64,000 bases of DNA from Clostridium pasteurianum (GCF_001705235.1 NZ_MCGV01000001.1:2418001-2482000), one strand, 5' to 3'; positions 43,654-52,905 are shown, numbered from the stretch's first letter. Notes: generated by a model from the sequence alone, not told the origin. Numbers and translations are program-made.

Positions 43654-45027
43654 TTAATTTAATACTGTAATATTAATTGTTTTTATAATTCCAGTTGTGG
43701 TTTCGGCTGTAACTGTAGCTTTACCTGGAGCTATTCCTTTAACTGTACCATCCGTGCAAACTTTAGCAACATTGCTATTGGAAGATGACCATATAACCAT
43801 TTTATTTGTAGCATTGCAAGGAGTTACAGTAGCTTTAACTGAAGTATACTCGCCTGGGTTAATTGAAGTCTTGGAACAATTAATAGCTAAGTCGGATGCT
43901 GGTGTAAAATCAGTACTGTCTACTTGCTTTTCATAAATGTCATCACTTGTATCCCATGAATCTCTACCACCTGTTTGAACCCAATGAGCTGTTATACCCA
44001 TCATCTGGGCTATTCTAAAATCTGAAGTACTTGCAGATGCGGCAACATTTCCTGTTAATGCATTATTGTAGCATTCTAGTGGTGGATTTGAAGACATAGA
44101 AGAAAAGTATGTGTATTTTGCAGCATAGTGTCTTTCAATCTGCTGTATATCATCATAAAATGTAGGTCTCATATATGAGGTTGCACACATTTTCTGAAGA
44201 GGAATATTATCATCTCCAGCTATGCCTTTAGTTAAATCTGATGAAGTATAAAGTTCAAAAGGAATATTTTTTTGATCTATTAAAGTTCTAACATAGCTTC
44301 GTGCAACTTCACCTGTCCACTTAAAACCTAAGTATGATTTTGGGAGATTTGAAAAATAAGGATCTAAAAGGGCTACGCGTTTTGGAAGCAATTCATGAGA
44401 GATGTTCCCACTATCAACATTATCACTTATTTGTTTTGTGAGTGAAATTGCCATCTGACTCCCAAGAGAATGTCCTGCAATTCTTATTTCGTTACCCGTA
44501 TAATTTTTCATTGCCTGTACATATTGATTATATAAAAGTTGAGCGGCTGTCATGTTTATTGAATTTGAAGTATCATAAGAACCGTTAGCTCTTCTCCAAC
44601 GCATTTTTTGAGGACCATTTGTTGTCCAAATTTTAGCTTCTGCATCTAGAACACTTGCTTCATCTGAAAATTGATTCCAATAAAATACACCTACATTCCA
44701 TCCCTTTTTAATCCAATCATCTGCCGTATCTTTGCCGTAAATATAAAATGATTCTCTATGTTTTACGATGTAATAGCCAGGCTGCCAACCATGGATATAT
44801 AATATTGTTGGTTTTGAAGGATCAAAAGCTTGATTAGCTTGTCCAGGTATAAATTTATAAGGTTTATTTCCTAGGCCATACCAGTATATACTGCAATCTA
44901 AGTTGTTCCAGTTAGAAGAGTTCCAGGTGACCTCACTAGCTTGTACATTAAAAGAGCAGCATAAAATAATGCTGACTAAAAGTAAAAAGGAAATTGAAAG
45001 TTTTTTAAAATAAGTACTTTTGTTCAT
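43654..45027 (-). CDS. Secreted lipase-like alpha/beta hydrolase with C-terminal Big2 domain
   Basis: This 457-residue protein has a signal peptide (1 to about 30, KKLSISFLLLVSIILCCSFNVQA), an alpha/beta-hydrolase domain (about 65-365) and a bacterial Ig-like Big2 domain (about 383-457; VTPCNATNKMVIWSSSNSNVAKV). Catalytic elements are the oxyanion segment LYIHGWQPGY, nucleophile Ser187 in IAGHSLGSQM, Asp222 in LLDPYF and probably His300. The fold resembles class-3 or pancreatic-type lipases. AGGAGG precedes the start. It probably acts at the cell surface; substrate unknown. Confidence 0.85.
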   Translation of the reverse strand: MNKSTYFKKLSISFLLLVSIILCCSFNVQASEVTWNSSNWNNLDCSIYWYGLGNKPYKFIPGQANQAFDPSKPTILYIHGWQPGYYIVKHRESFYIYGKDTADDWIKKGWNVGVFYWNQFSDEASVLDAEAKIWTTNGPQKMRWRRANGSYDTSNSINMTAAQLLYNQYVQAMKNYTGNEIRIAGHSLGSQMAISLTKQISDNVDSGNISHELLPKRVALLDPYFSNLPKSYLGFKWTGEVARSYVRTLIDQKNIPFELYTSSDLTKGIAGDDNIPLQKMCATSYMRPTFYDDIQQIERHYAAKYTYFSSMSSNPPLECYNNALTGNVAASASTSDFRIAQMMGITAHWVQTGGRDSWDTSDDIYEKQVDSTDFTPASDLAINCSKTSINPGEYTSVKATVTPCNATNKMVIWSSSNSNVAKVCTDGTVKGIAPGKATVTAETTTGIIKTINITVLN

Positions 45028-45111
45028 AATAATACCTCCTATTTGAATACATATATTTAATATTAATACATATTATGTATATATATCAAGCGATTTCAAA
45101 AAAACAATTGA

Positions 45112-45140
45112 TTGACGCAGCACAATTTTAGGAATATAAT
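45112..45140 (+). promoter_or_regulatory. Promoter of the T-box/AspRS unit
   Basis: TTGACG (45112-45117), a 17-bp spacer and a perfect TATAAT (45135-45140) give a predicted start near 45147, just before the T-box leader. Confidence 0.8.
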
Positions 45141-45356
45141 CTTATTTAAATAAAGTTTTATAGTATAAATGCAATGAAGAGAAAAGTAAATTTGATGGGG
45201 TTATAAGCGAATTGGGAAATGGTGTGAGCCCAAGTAAAGCCTTAAATTGAAAGACATCTCAGAGCATATTATCTGAACTAATTAGGATAATACGGTTTCT
45301 ACCGTTAAAATGATAGAGAGAATCAATTTGTTGATTCAAAAGGATGGCACCGTGGA

Positions 45357-45396
45357 AAGCTTTCACTCCTTATACGAGTGAAGGCTTTTATTTTTT
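45357..45396 (+). terminator. T-box terminator 1
   Basis: GCTTTCACTC (45359-45368) / GAGTGAAGGC (45376-45385), with one G-T pair, is followed by a T-rich tract. It competes with the antiterminator formed around TGGCACCGTGG. Confidence 0.85.
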
Positions 45397-45473
45397 ACAT
45401 TTGTTTAAAATAAGGCGTTAGTAGTGTTTTTGAATATGTTTATCAAATTGATTAACCAGGGTGGTACCGCGTT

Positions 45474-45505
45474 AAAAATCGTCCCTTTTTAGGGGCGATT
45501 TTTTT
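45474..45505 (+). terminator. T-box terminator 2
   Basis: AATCGTCCC / GGGGCGATT (one G-T pair) with a short T/A loop is followed by seven T. It ends 26 bases before the start codon. Confidence 0.9.
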
Positions 45506-45531
45506 ATATTTAAAATTTAGGAGGTAAAGTT

Positions 45532-46812
45532 ATGGAAAGATGTTTGGTAAGTGAAAGCAGAGATAATTTAGGGAAGGAGATTAAACTTCAAGGATGGGTT
45601 CATAAAATAAGAAAGCTTGGGAAAATAGCATTTGTTTTGCTGAGAGACAGGACCGGTATTATTCAATGCGTTATAGATACTAAAAGTGTAAATATCAAGG
45701 GACTTAAGATAGAAAGTGTAATTGAAATTTATGGTACAGCAAAAGCTTTTAAAGAAGAATGTGAAATTGAGGTGGAAAAATTAAATGTTCTATCAAAAGT
45801 GGAAGAAGAAATACCTATAGAAATAAACAAGGACGATATGAAATTAAATATTGAAACTTTGCTTGATAATAGAGTACTAAGTATGAGGAACGAAAAAGTG
45901 AGTTCAATATTTAAAATTGAAACTGAAATAGCCCATGGATTTTCTGAGTTTTTACTCAAAAATGGTTTTACTGAGATATATACACCTAAAATAGTTTCTG
46001 AAGGAGCAGAAGGTGGCACAGAATTATTTGAAGTGAAGTATTTTGATAAAAAAGCATATTTGGCGCAAAGTCCTCAATTTTATAAGCAAATGATGGTAGC
46101 AGCAGGATATGAAAGGGTGTTTGAAATAGGTCATGTTTATAGAGCTGAAAGTCACGATACAAAACGTCATTTGAATGAATATGTGAGTATGGATTTAGAA
46201 ATGGCATTTATTAAGGATGAGATGGATTTAATAAAACTTGAAACACAATTATTGAAATATATATTTGAAAATCTAAAGAAAAAATGTAAAAGACAAATAG
46301 AAATTTTGAAGATTAATATACCTGAAATTAAAGATGAAATTTTAACTATGCCACTTGCGAAAGCTATTAAAATATTAAAAAAGGAGTATAACAAGAATGA
46401 TATTACTACGGATATAGACCATGAAGGAGAGGAGCTTATAGGAAAATATGTTAAAGAAAAATATAAGTCTGATTTTGTATTTTTAACTCATTATTCTAGA
46501 GAAAAAAGACCTATGTACACAATGCCATGCAGCGAAAAATTAACCCACAGCTTTGATTTGATTTTTAGGGGTATGGAAATCACAACAGGTGGACAGAGAA
46601 TAAACGACTATGAGATGCTTAAAAATAACATTATATATAAAGGTCTTAATCCTGAAAGCTTTGAAAATTATCTAGATATATTTAAATTTGGTATGCCGCC
46701 TCATGGGGGACTTGCAATAGGTCTTGAAAGAATTACTATGAAACTTCTAAATTTAGATAATATAAGAGAAGCTGCATTCTTCGTAAGAGATAAAAGAAGA
46801 TTATTACCATAA
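45532..46812 (+). CDS. aspS: Archaeal-type aspartyl-tRNA synthetase (AspS2, probably non-discriminating)
   Basis: This 426-residue class IIb synthetase has an N-terminal OB-fold anticodon domain (about 1-100; GWVHKIRKLGKIAFVLLRDRTG), motif 2 around GHVYRAESHDTKRHLNEYVSMDLEMAF and motif 3 GGLAIGLERI. It is compact and lacks the GAD domain of the usual bacterial AspRS, matching the archaeal/eukaryotic type. His24 in GWVH is the residue type seen in non-discriminating enzymes that also charge tRNA-Asn. An AsnRS reading is less likely by overall resemblance but should be checked. No gatCAB genes adjoin. TAGGAGG precedes the ATG; regulation is by the T-box leader. Confidence 0.85.
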   Translation: MERCLVSESRDNLGKEIKLQGWVHKIRKLGKIAFVLLRDRTGIIQCVIDTKSVNIKGLKIESVIEIYGTAKAFKEECEIEVEKLNVLSKVEEEIPIEINKDDMKLNIETLLDNRVLSMRNEKVSSIFKIETEIAHGFSEFLLKNGFTEIYTPKIVSEGAEGGTELFEVKYFDKKAYLAQSPQFYKQMMVAAGYERVFEIGHVYRAESHDTKRHLNEYVSMDLEMAFIKDEMDLIKLETQLLKYIFENLKKKCKRQIEILKINIPEIKDEILTMPLAKAIKILKKEYNKNDITTDIDHEGEELIGKYVKEKYKSDFVFLTHYSREKRPMYTMPCSEKLTHSFDLIFRGMEITTGGQRINDYEMLKNNIIYKGLNPESFENYLDIFKFGMPPHGGLAIGLERITMKLLNLDNIREAAFFVRDKRRLLP

Positions 46813-46818
46813 CAAAGC

Positions 46819-46847
46819 TTGACTTGTCATTTCCTAAATAATATAAT
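46819..46847 (+). promoter_or_regulatory. Promoter of the MutS-like gene
   Basis: TTGACT (46819-46824), a 17-bp spacer and TATAAT (46842-46847) lie between the synthetase stop and the next gene, so the MutS-like gene can be expressed independently of the T-box. Confidence 0.8.
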
Positions 46848-46882
46848 TTCATTAACTTAAATATAAGGAAGTGAAAAGTCTT

Positions 46883-48634
46883 ATGGATGAAGATAAACTT
46901 TATATGTACAGTATAATTTCAACGCTTATTCTTGCTGTTGCAGCATTTATATTTTTTCAAGTGGCAATGGGATCTAAAAATTATTTTTATTTCATTGGCA
47001 TGTGTGCGAGCATAGCTTTGATTTTCTTAATATATTATGCAAAGGCAAGAATAATACATAAGTTAAATTATGAACGCTTTAAAAAACACTGGGGGCAATT
47101 TCAAAAAAGGAAGAGAAATATAAAAAATATAAAAAGATTCTTTGATTTTGATAAAAAAGATAATGAAGACCAATTCAATATAGATGATCAAACATGGAGT
47201 GACCTTACCATGGATGAAGTATTTGAGATTGCAGATAGAACACTTACATCGCCGGGTGAAGAAATGCTTTATAAGATATTCAAAACTCCTGAATTTGATA
47301 AAGAAAAGCTTATGGAGAGGGATTCTATAATAAAGGCATTTCAAGAAAACAATGAAGTAAGAGAAAAAGTAGGATTAGAATTTGTTAGGCTTGGAAGAAG
47401 AAAAGAAAATGGTGTTCCGGATTTAATATGGAGGGACATAGATGTAAATTATAATTATGGAAAGTTGTTTAACCTTTTATTTTTTGGTACGATAGCTTCT
47501 TTACTTACCATTCCAATATTTAAATTCAGATATTTAATGATCCTGGCTGTGCTTATTGCAATTAATACTATTGAGCATAATAAATTTAAGAATAAGGTAC
47601 AGCTTTATATGGAATCACTTGGATATTTAAATGGAATTATAAATACTGCCAACAGAATTTCAAAAATAGATTGTCCTGAAATTAAATATTATACGGATAT
47701 TTTAAAAAGGACTTCATCTAAACTTATGGTAGTAGCAAAGAAGACAGCAGGGATAGAAAGAGTAGAAGGAATAGATGTTGCTGGAGATGCTGTTTATAAT
47801 ATGCTTCCAATCGAAGAAAGAAAGTTTTTTAATTCTATAGGTGATATAAAAAGGATGAAGAAGGAATTAAAAGAGCTTTATAAAACATTAGGTGAAATGG
47901 ATGCACTTATGTCAATAGCTTCTTTTAGAGAAGGTCTTGAATATTACTCAAAACCGCAATTTGTGGATGAAGGAAGAATAATAGAAGGTGAAGAAATATA
48001 TCATCCTCTTGTTAAAAATCCAGTATCAAATTCTATAAATTTAGATAATAAGGGAATAATATTAACAGGAACTAATATGTCTGGAAAATCAACTTTTTTA
48101 AGAACTATAGGATTAAATGCTCTTTTAGCACAGACAATTTATACTTGTGCAGCAAAATCTTATAAAACAAGTTTCTTTAAGATAATGACATCAATAAGCC
48201 CAGAGGATAATATAGCTTCAGGGAAAAGCTATTACTTTAGGGAAGCGGAGGCACTTAAAAGGATAATAAGTGAGTGCAGTGAAGATAGGGCAGTTCTATG
48301 TATAATAGATGAAATATTTAGAGGAACAAATCCTGTTGAGAGGGTAAATGCTTCGGCGGAGATTTTAAATTACATAAATAAACATAATACATTAACTCTA
48401 GTTGCAACACACGATTTGGAATTAACTGAAATACTTAAAGATAAGTATTTATGCTGCTATTTTAGTGAAGATATAAATAGCGATGGACTCCAATTTGATT
48501 ACAAATTAAAATATGGAATATGCAGAACGAGAAATGCAGTAAAGCTTTTAAAATATCTTGAGTATCCTGAGGAGATAATACAGAAAACAAATGAGAGACT
48601 TGCAATACAAATTAATAATGCTTCGTCGCGTTAA
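46883..48634 (+). CDS. Membrane-anchored MutS-family ATPase
   Basis: This 583-residue protein begins with two transmembrane helices (about 8-50), has two further hydrophobic segments near 200-235 and ends in a MutS domain V ATPase: Walker A GTNMSGKSTF (about 397), Walker B VLCIIDEIFRGTNPVER and THD. It lacks mismatch-recognition domain I, so it is a MutS-like protein of unknown role rather than a mismatch repair enzyme. ATG 46883 is chosen; GTG 46871 overlaps AAGGAAG. Confidence 0.85.
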   Translation: MDEDKLYMYSIISTLILAVAAFIFFQVAMGSKNYFYFIGMCASIALIFLIYYAKARIIHKLNYERFKKHWGQFQKRKRNIKNIKRFFDFDKKDNEDQFNIDDQTWSDLTMDEVFEIADRTLTSPGEEMLYKIFKTPEFDKEKLMERDSIIKAFQENNEVREKVGLEFVRLGRRKENGVPDLIWRDIDVNYNYGKLFNLLFFGTIASLLTIPIFKFRYLMILAVLIAINTIEHNKFKNKVQLYMESLGYLNGIINTANRISKIDCPEIKYYTDILKRTSSKLMVVAKKTAGIERVEGIDVAGDAVYNMLPIEERKFFNSIGDIKRMKKELKELYKTLGEMDALMSIASFREGLEYYSKPQFVDEGRIIEGEEIYHPLVKNPVSNSINLDNKGIILTGTNMSGKSTFLRTIGLNALLAQTIYTCAAKSYKTSFFKIMTSISPEDNIASGKSYYFREAEALKRIISECSEDRAVLCIIDEIFRGTNPVERVNASAEILNYINKHNTLTLVATHDLELTEILKDKYLCCYFSEDINSDGLQFDYKLKYGICRTRNAVKLLKYLEYPEEIIQKTNERLAIQINNASSR

Positions 48635-49068
48635 AAAAATCCTATAAATCTAAGATTCAAAAAACATAAAAGACTAAGATATTTCAATAACTCCCTACAG
48701 GTTAAACAAATTGAAATATCTAAGTATTTTATGTTTTTTAAGTCAAGATTTATTAGAATTTTTTTTAATCGTTCCTTCAGCATTATTAATTTGTTTCTAC
48801 GGTAGTATAAGGGAAAAATTCCTCCGTGCCTACGGAATTTTGAGCAATTTAGAAAGTGCTAGTATAAAGTTTGTGGTAATAATTACTATTAGTAGTAGAC
48901 ATTAATATATTCTGTATTTTATACACAAGTATAATGAGCCTATGACACAACCATCAGTTATGATAAGACTTATTGAGTTTTATTTAATGTTTCAAAATAC
49001 TATTGCTTCGATTTATTTTTATATTGCAAATCAAATAAAGATATATTATTGATGATAGGAGGGAAAGT
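48635..49068 (+). other. 434-bp gap with a long inverted repeat
   Basis: The gap holds the 30-bp-arm hairpin at 48659-48739 and, further on, a smaller imperfect inverted repeat around AATTCC...GGAATT (about 48818-48841). A 64-codon frame starting inside the hairpin has no ribosome binding site and reads through repeat sequence, so I do not call it. AGGAGGG for the next gene lies at the end. Confidence 0.55.
48659..48739 (+). terminator. Long-stem hairpin, probable terminator
   Basis: Left arm 48659-48688 and right arm 48710-48739 pair at 28 of 30 positions (core AGATATTTCAAT / ATTGAAATATCT) with a 21-nt loop. The right arm ends in six T. The stem is much longer than a usual terminator, and with A and T runs on both sides it could work in both directions. 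Confidence 0.65.
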
Positions 49069-49704
49069 ATGTATAACAGCAAAGAAATTTTTAAGAATAT
49101 AGAAAAACATTTGCTTCAAGATATGAAACCATCAGAATACTTAAATGAGGAACTTAAAAACGGAAGTTTAAATGAATACCCTTTTACAATGTTAAGTGAT
49201 TTAAAAAATACTGAACAAAATAAGGAGCATCATCCAGAGGGAAATGTGTGGAACCATACAATGCTTGTAATTGATAATGCTGCTGGAATTAAGGATAAAA
49301 GTGAAGATAAAAGAGCATTTATGTGGGCCGCACTTCTGCATGATATAGGGAAGGCAAAGACTACAAGAAATCGTAAAGGCAAAATAACGGCATATGACCA
49401 TGATAAGGTTGGTGAGAACATGGCAGAGGAGTTTTTAAAGTATTTTGATGAAGATGATGAATTTATATATAAGGTAACTAAGCTTGTAAGATGGCATATG
49501 CAGATATTATTTGTAGTTAAGGATATGCCTTTTGCGGATGTTAAACGTATGACTAAAGAAACATCTTTTCATGAAGTGGCAAGACTTAGTTTATGCGATA
49601 GATTAGGAAGGGCACCATTATCTAAAGGTAAAATTGAAGAGGAGAAGGAAAATGTAAGGACTTTTGTGGAGAAAGTCAAAAAACAATTAAGAGTTAAAAA
49701 CTGA
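49069..49704 (+). CDS. HD-domain (HDIG-type) phosphohydrolase
   Basis: This 211-residue protein shows the HD metal-binding series: His in EGNVWNHTMLV, HD in ALLHDIGKAKT, His in AYDHDKVGENMAEEFL and a later His in LVRWHMQ. The layout resembles the HD domain of tRNA nucleotidyltransferases or stand-alone HDIG proteins. It likely hydrolyses a nucleotide or phosphodiester; the target is unknown. AGGAGGG precedes the ATG. Confidence 0.88.
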   Translation: MYNSKEIFKNIEKHLLQDMKPSEYLNEELKNGSLNEYPFTMLSDLKNTEQNKEHHPEGNVWNHTMLVIDNAAGIKDKSEDKRAFMWAALLHDIGKAKTTRNRKGKITAYDHDKVGENMAEEFLKYFDEDDEFIYKVTKLVRWHMQILFVVKDMPFADVKRMTKETSFHEVARLSLCDRLGRAPLSKGKIEEEKENVRTFVEKVKKQLRVKN

Positions 49705-49781
49705 GAAACTCATAGGCCACGTAAAGCGGCCTTATGGGCGAAGAAAATACTTTTGTATCCTTTAAAGCAGGAGGTCATCTG

Positions 49782-49844
49782 ATGACAGGAAATTCAAAGA
49801 AAATCAATGAAGTTTTTAACAGATTTATTGATGAAAATAAATAA
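49782..49844 (+). CDS. Possible 20-residue peptide
   Basis: ATG is preceded by GCAGGAGG with good spacing and followed by 19 codons (MTGNSKKINEVFNRFIDENK). The start codon lies in the 13-base palindrome GTCATCTGATGAC, which could form a small hairpin next to the ribosome binding site. The peptide is polar, with no signal sequence. I do not recognise it; it may be a leader peptide. Confidence 0.35.
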   Translation: MTGNSKKINEVFNRFIDENK

Positions 49845-50210
49845 CTGTCTGGATACTTTCCATGCTATGACAGTGCTCAAATCAACTAAGTTGGCTGCTT
49901 AGGGCACTCTTTTGCATTATTTCAGCATTGCCTATATAAGCAGCTTTAATTACCCATTTAGTAAGAACGTATGTAAGTTTGCGTGAAAGATATAGTATGG
50001 TAACTTGCAATAATTAGTACCATATGATATAGCATAGTTGTAAACATTGTTAATAAAATATGACTTTTTTAATTATTTTTTATGACTTTTGTCAGTATTT
50101 ATAAATAAATAAATGGTCTATAATTATAACAGTATTTCAAATTTACGTTTTAGTTTTTTGAAAGGAAGTGGGAAAAATAATGTTAAGATACTAAATTATA
50201 AAATATAGTA

Positions 50211-50239
50211 TTGACTAACATGTCCCAATAGTGTACTAT
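50211..50239 (+). promoter_or_regulatory. Candidate promoter of the permease-ATPase-adaptor operon
   Basis: TTGACT (50211-50216), a 17-bp spacer and TACTAT (50234-50239) lie 119 bases before the permease ATG. Confidence 0.5.
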
Positions 50240-50357
50240 GAATGTAGAACAGTGATACAGAATTTAATTTATATGGGTTAACAGTTTAATATATAAAAAG
50301 ACCCTACACTTCACCGTTAGAATAAAGTTTTAAAATAAAGATAGAGGTGAAATTTTA

Positions 50358-52889
50358 ATGGCAATAATTCTTAAATTTATGCTAAGAAACATAAAAGAGA
50401 AAAAATTGAGAACTTTCCTTGTAGTGTTTTCAATTATGGCATCATCTGCACTTTTCTTTGCTTCTAGTGGAATAAGTACAAGTATAAAGCAAACTTATAT
50501 TGATATAGCAAAGCAGTTTACAGGAAGTTCTGACATAACAGTAAGTGCAAGCAGTAAATCCCCAAGCCCATATGTTAGTTTAGATAAAGCTGATGTTGTT
50601 AGAAGTAAAACTGATTATATAGTTGGAGAAGTAGATGCCAGTGCGGCGTATAAGACCAACGATAAGGATATATCAGTATCACTTGAAGGCTTTAATTATT
50701 CTGATTTGCAGCAAATGGGAGTTGTTTATTTAAATGACAGTTTAGGACTTAAACCATTTAGTGGAAATAAAATTATAATAAGTAAAAAAAATGCTGATAG
50801 ATATAAATTATCATTAGGACAGCAAATTTCTTTATCAATAGGGATAAATGGGAATAAAGAAAAATTTACTATAGTAGGTATAGCTGATAATAAAGGTCTA
50901 TTTGGAGTTGACAGTCCCAAGAGCATGATGGCAGTAACCCCTCAGAGTGTAACCCAAGATATTGATGGAATCAATAATCAGTATACTGGTCTTTATATCA
51001 AAGCTCAGGATCCTAAAAATATGGATAGTTTAATTAGTAAATTAAAGACTGTTTATAAGAACTACAATGTTAACAAAATAATTGATGAAAAAGCTATAGA
51101 TCAACAGTTAAGTCAAGTAACTATGGTTTTCAGACTTATGATGGTAGTAGTTTTAATGATGAGTATCTTCATAATATATACGGTATTTAAGGTAATAGTT
51201 GCAGAAAGACTGCCAGTAATAGGGACTTTTAGAAGTATAGGTGCTACGAGAATGTCTACGAGTTTAGTGCTGGTAGGAGAAAGTATAATATATGGAATCA
51301 TCGGAGGAATTGTAGGAAATCTCGCAGGAATAGGCATTTTAAAATTGCTGATGAAGATTCTAACAGCATCAGAGTCCAGCGATGTAAGCTTTACAGCTTC
51401 TGTTAGTTACACATTTGGACAACTATTAAGTGCATTTATTTTTGCAGTAGTCATTTCATTTTTAAGTGCTATTATACCTATAATAAAAACATCAAAATTA
51501 TCAGTTAAAGATGTTGTACTCAATACTGTAGATACAATGGAAAAGGAAAAATTATGGAAGCTTATTTTAGGAATATTATTTATATTAAGTGATTTAGCTG
51601 TTCCAAGTATTATTAATAACTCTTCACTGAGTAAGGGAACATCGCTTGCTTCACTTGGAATATGCATGATTCTTTCGGTTATAGGAGTTATACTGCTTGC
51701 TCCGTTTATGACAGAACTTCTTGTAAAAGTATTTGATAAAGTTTATAACATTATATTTGGAAATGAAGGAAGTTTAGCAGCTAAGAATTTGAGAAAGAAT
51801 AAAAGCTTAATAAATAATATTTGCTTGCTTATAATTGGCATATCCACTTTATTTATGCTCAATGTAGTAAGTGGCAGTCTTGGAAAAGCTGTTAATGGTG
51901 CTTACAACATATTTAATTTTGATATATATGTAGGTAATAATGATGGTAATTCATTAGATAGAGATACAATAAGTCATATGAAGAATATGGCTGGAATTAG
52001 TGAAATACAGGAAATTTACGAAACTCGTAATATAGAGGTAAATGGAAGTACAGACAAATTAGCAGATATAATGTTCATGGATCAATATTATATTAAAAAT
52101 TTCTGGAAGATAAATTTAACTCAAACTCAAAATGAAGTGTTTAATAAATACAATAATGACGGGAGAACAGTAATATTAACAGATAGTAATTTAAAAAGAT
52201 TTAATAAAAACATAGGAGATTATATTAGCATTAAAACAGGTAGAGGATATAAGGATTATAAAATAGTAGGTTCTTTTGATAGCTTAATGAACAATGGAAA
52301 TATGGCGATTATACCTACTAAATATGCAAAAGGTGATTTTAAATTATATCAATGTTCTGATTTGTGTATTAAAACTTACAAGGATACAGCTAGCATGGCA
52401 AAAATGTTAACTGAAAAGTTTAAAACAAGGCAAATTAGCATACAAACTGTGTCTGATATGGAAAAGCAAAATGAACAGCAGAACAGTGCAATGATGATGT
52501 TAATAGAAGCATTTCCTATAATAGCTCTTATAATTGGAGCTTTTGGGGTAATAAATAATTTTGTTATAAGCTTTATAGAAAGAAAAAGATCTCTTGCTGT
52601 GTATGCTTCTGTAGGAATGAATAGAGGACAAACTAAAAAAATGCTATTTGTAGAAGCACTTTCAGTAGGACTTATAGGAAGTATAGGAGGAATAATTGGA
52701 GGAGCTCTAATGGTTCATGCTATACCAGCTATGTTAAAGGTAGCAAATTTACCTATGGATATGGTTTATTCAACTAGCGATTTTGTGATTAGTATAATAC
52801 TTGGTATTTTGATAACAATCATATCTTCAATTGTTCCATCGCTAAAATCGTCTAAGCTTAATATAATAGAAGCTATTAAATATGAATAA
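50358..52889 (+). CDS. ABC transporter permease with two FtsX domains
   Basis: This 843-residue permease has TM1 (about 16-36), a first extracytoplasmic domain (about 40-260), a first FtsX three-helix bundle (about 265-400), a linker pair of helices (about 410-470), TM (about 495-515), a second extracytoplasmic domain (about 520-700) and a second FtsX bundle to the C terminus. This is the ten-helix plan of BceB/LolC-E-like exporters. AGAGGTGAAATTTT precedes the ATG. It is encoded with an ATPase and a lipoprotein adaptor, so it is probably a tripartite exporter of peptides or lipophilic compounds. Confidence 0.9.
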   Translation: MAIILKFMLRNIKEKKLRTFLVVFSIMASSALFFASSGISTSIKQTYIDIAKQFTGSSDITVSASSKSPSPYVSLDKADVVRSKTDYIVGEVDASAAYKTNDKDISVSLEGFNYSDLQQMGVVYLNDSLGLKPFSGNKIIISKKNADRYKLSLGQQISLSIGINGNKEKFTIVGIADNKGLFGVDSPKSMMAVTPQSVTQDIDGINNQYTGLYIKAQDPKNMDSLISKLKTVYKNYNVNKIIDEKAIDQQLSQVTMVFRLMMVVVLMMSIFIIYTVFKVIVAERLPVIGTFRSIGATRMSTSLVLVGESIIYGIIGGIVGNLAGIGILKLLMKILTASESSDVSFTASVSYTFGQLLSAFIFAVVISFLSAIIPIIKTSKLSVKDVVLNTVDTMEKEKLWKLILGILFILSDLAVPSIINNSSLSKGTSLASLGICMILSVIGVILLAPFMTELLVKVFDKVYNIIFGNEGSLAAKNLRKNKSLINNICLLIIGISTLFMLNVVSGSLGKAVNGAYNIFNFDIYVGNNDGNSLDRDTISHMKNMAGISEIQEIYETRNIEVNGSTDKLADIMFMDQYYIKNFWKINLTQTQNEVFNKYNNDGRTVILTDSNLKRFNKNIGDYISIKTGRGYKDYKIVGSFDSLMNNGNMAIIPTKYAKGDFKLYQCSDLCIKTYKDTASMAKMLTEKFKTRQISIQTVSDMEKQNEQQNSAMMMLIEAFPIIALIIGAFGVINNFVISFIERKRSLAVYASVGMNRGQTKKMLFVEALSVGLIGSIGGIIGGALMVHAIPAMLKVANLPMDMVYSTSDFVISIILGILITIISSIVPSLKSSKLNIIEAIKYE

Positions 52890-52905
52890 ACAAGGAGGTA
52901 AGAAA

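Larger units (their letters stand above)
45147..45505 (+). ncRNA. T-box riboswitch leader with duplicated antiterminator/terminator module
   Basis: A stem I region (AGTA at 45185-45188; distal stem TTGGG/CCCAA at 45212-45233 enclosing ATGGTGTGAG; GAA then GAC at 45249-45255) precedes a stem III (GAATCAA/TTGATTC, 45320-45337). A first T-box TGGCACCGTGG (45345-45355) and its terminator (45357-45396) follow. A second T-box GGGTGGTACCGCG (45459-45471) with its own terminator (45474-45505) lies further on, with only a stem-III-like hairpin and no second stem I. GAC is the likely specifier (Asp), followed by A as usual. It controls the downstream synthetase by uncharged tRNA. Confidence 0.85.
49705..50357 (+). 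other. 653-bp gap with hairpins, a possible tiny peptide gene and a promoter
   Basis: From left to right I see: a hairpin CATAGGCC/GGCCTTATG (about 49710-49736, one bulge); a 20-codon frame (49782-49844); an AGTGCTC/GGGCACT hairpin followed by CTCTTTTG (about 49872-49917); AT-rich sequence; and a promoter at 50211-50239. No known riboswitch consensus was matched by eye. Confidence 0.5.

Noticed and set aside
48711-48905. 64-codon frame downstream of the MutS-like gene
   Set aside because: It begins inside the long inverted repeat, has no ribosome binding site and an unlikely composition.
49705-49800. c-di-GMP-I (GEMM) riboswitch, suggested by ACGTAAAGCGGCC
   Set aside because: The required tetraloop stem and the distal AGC pairing region are not found.
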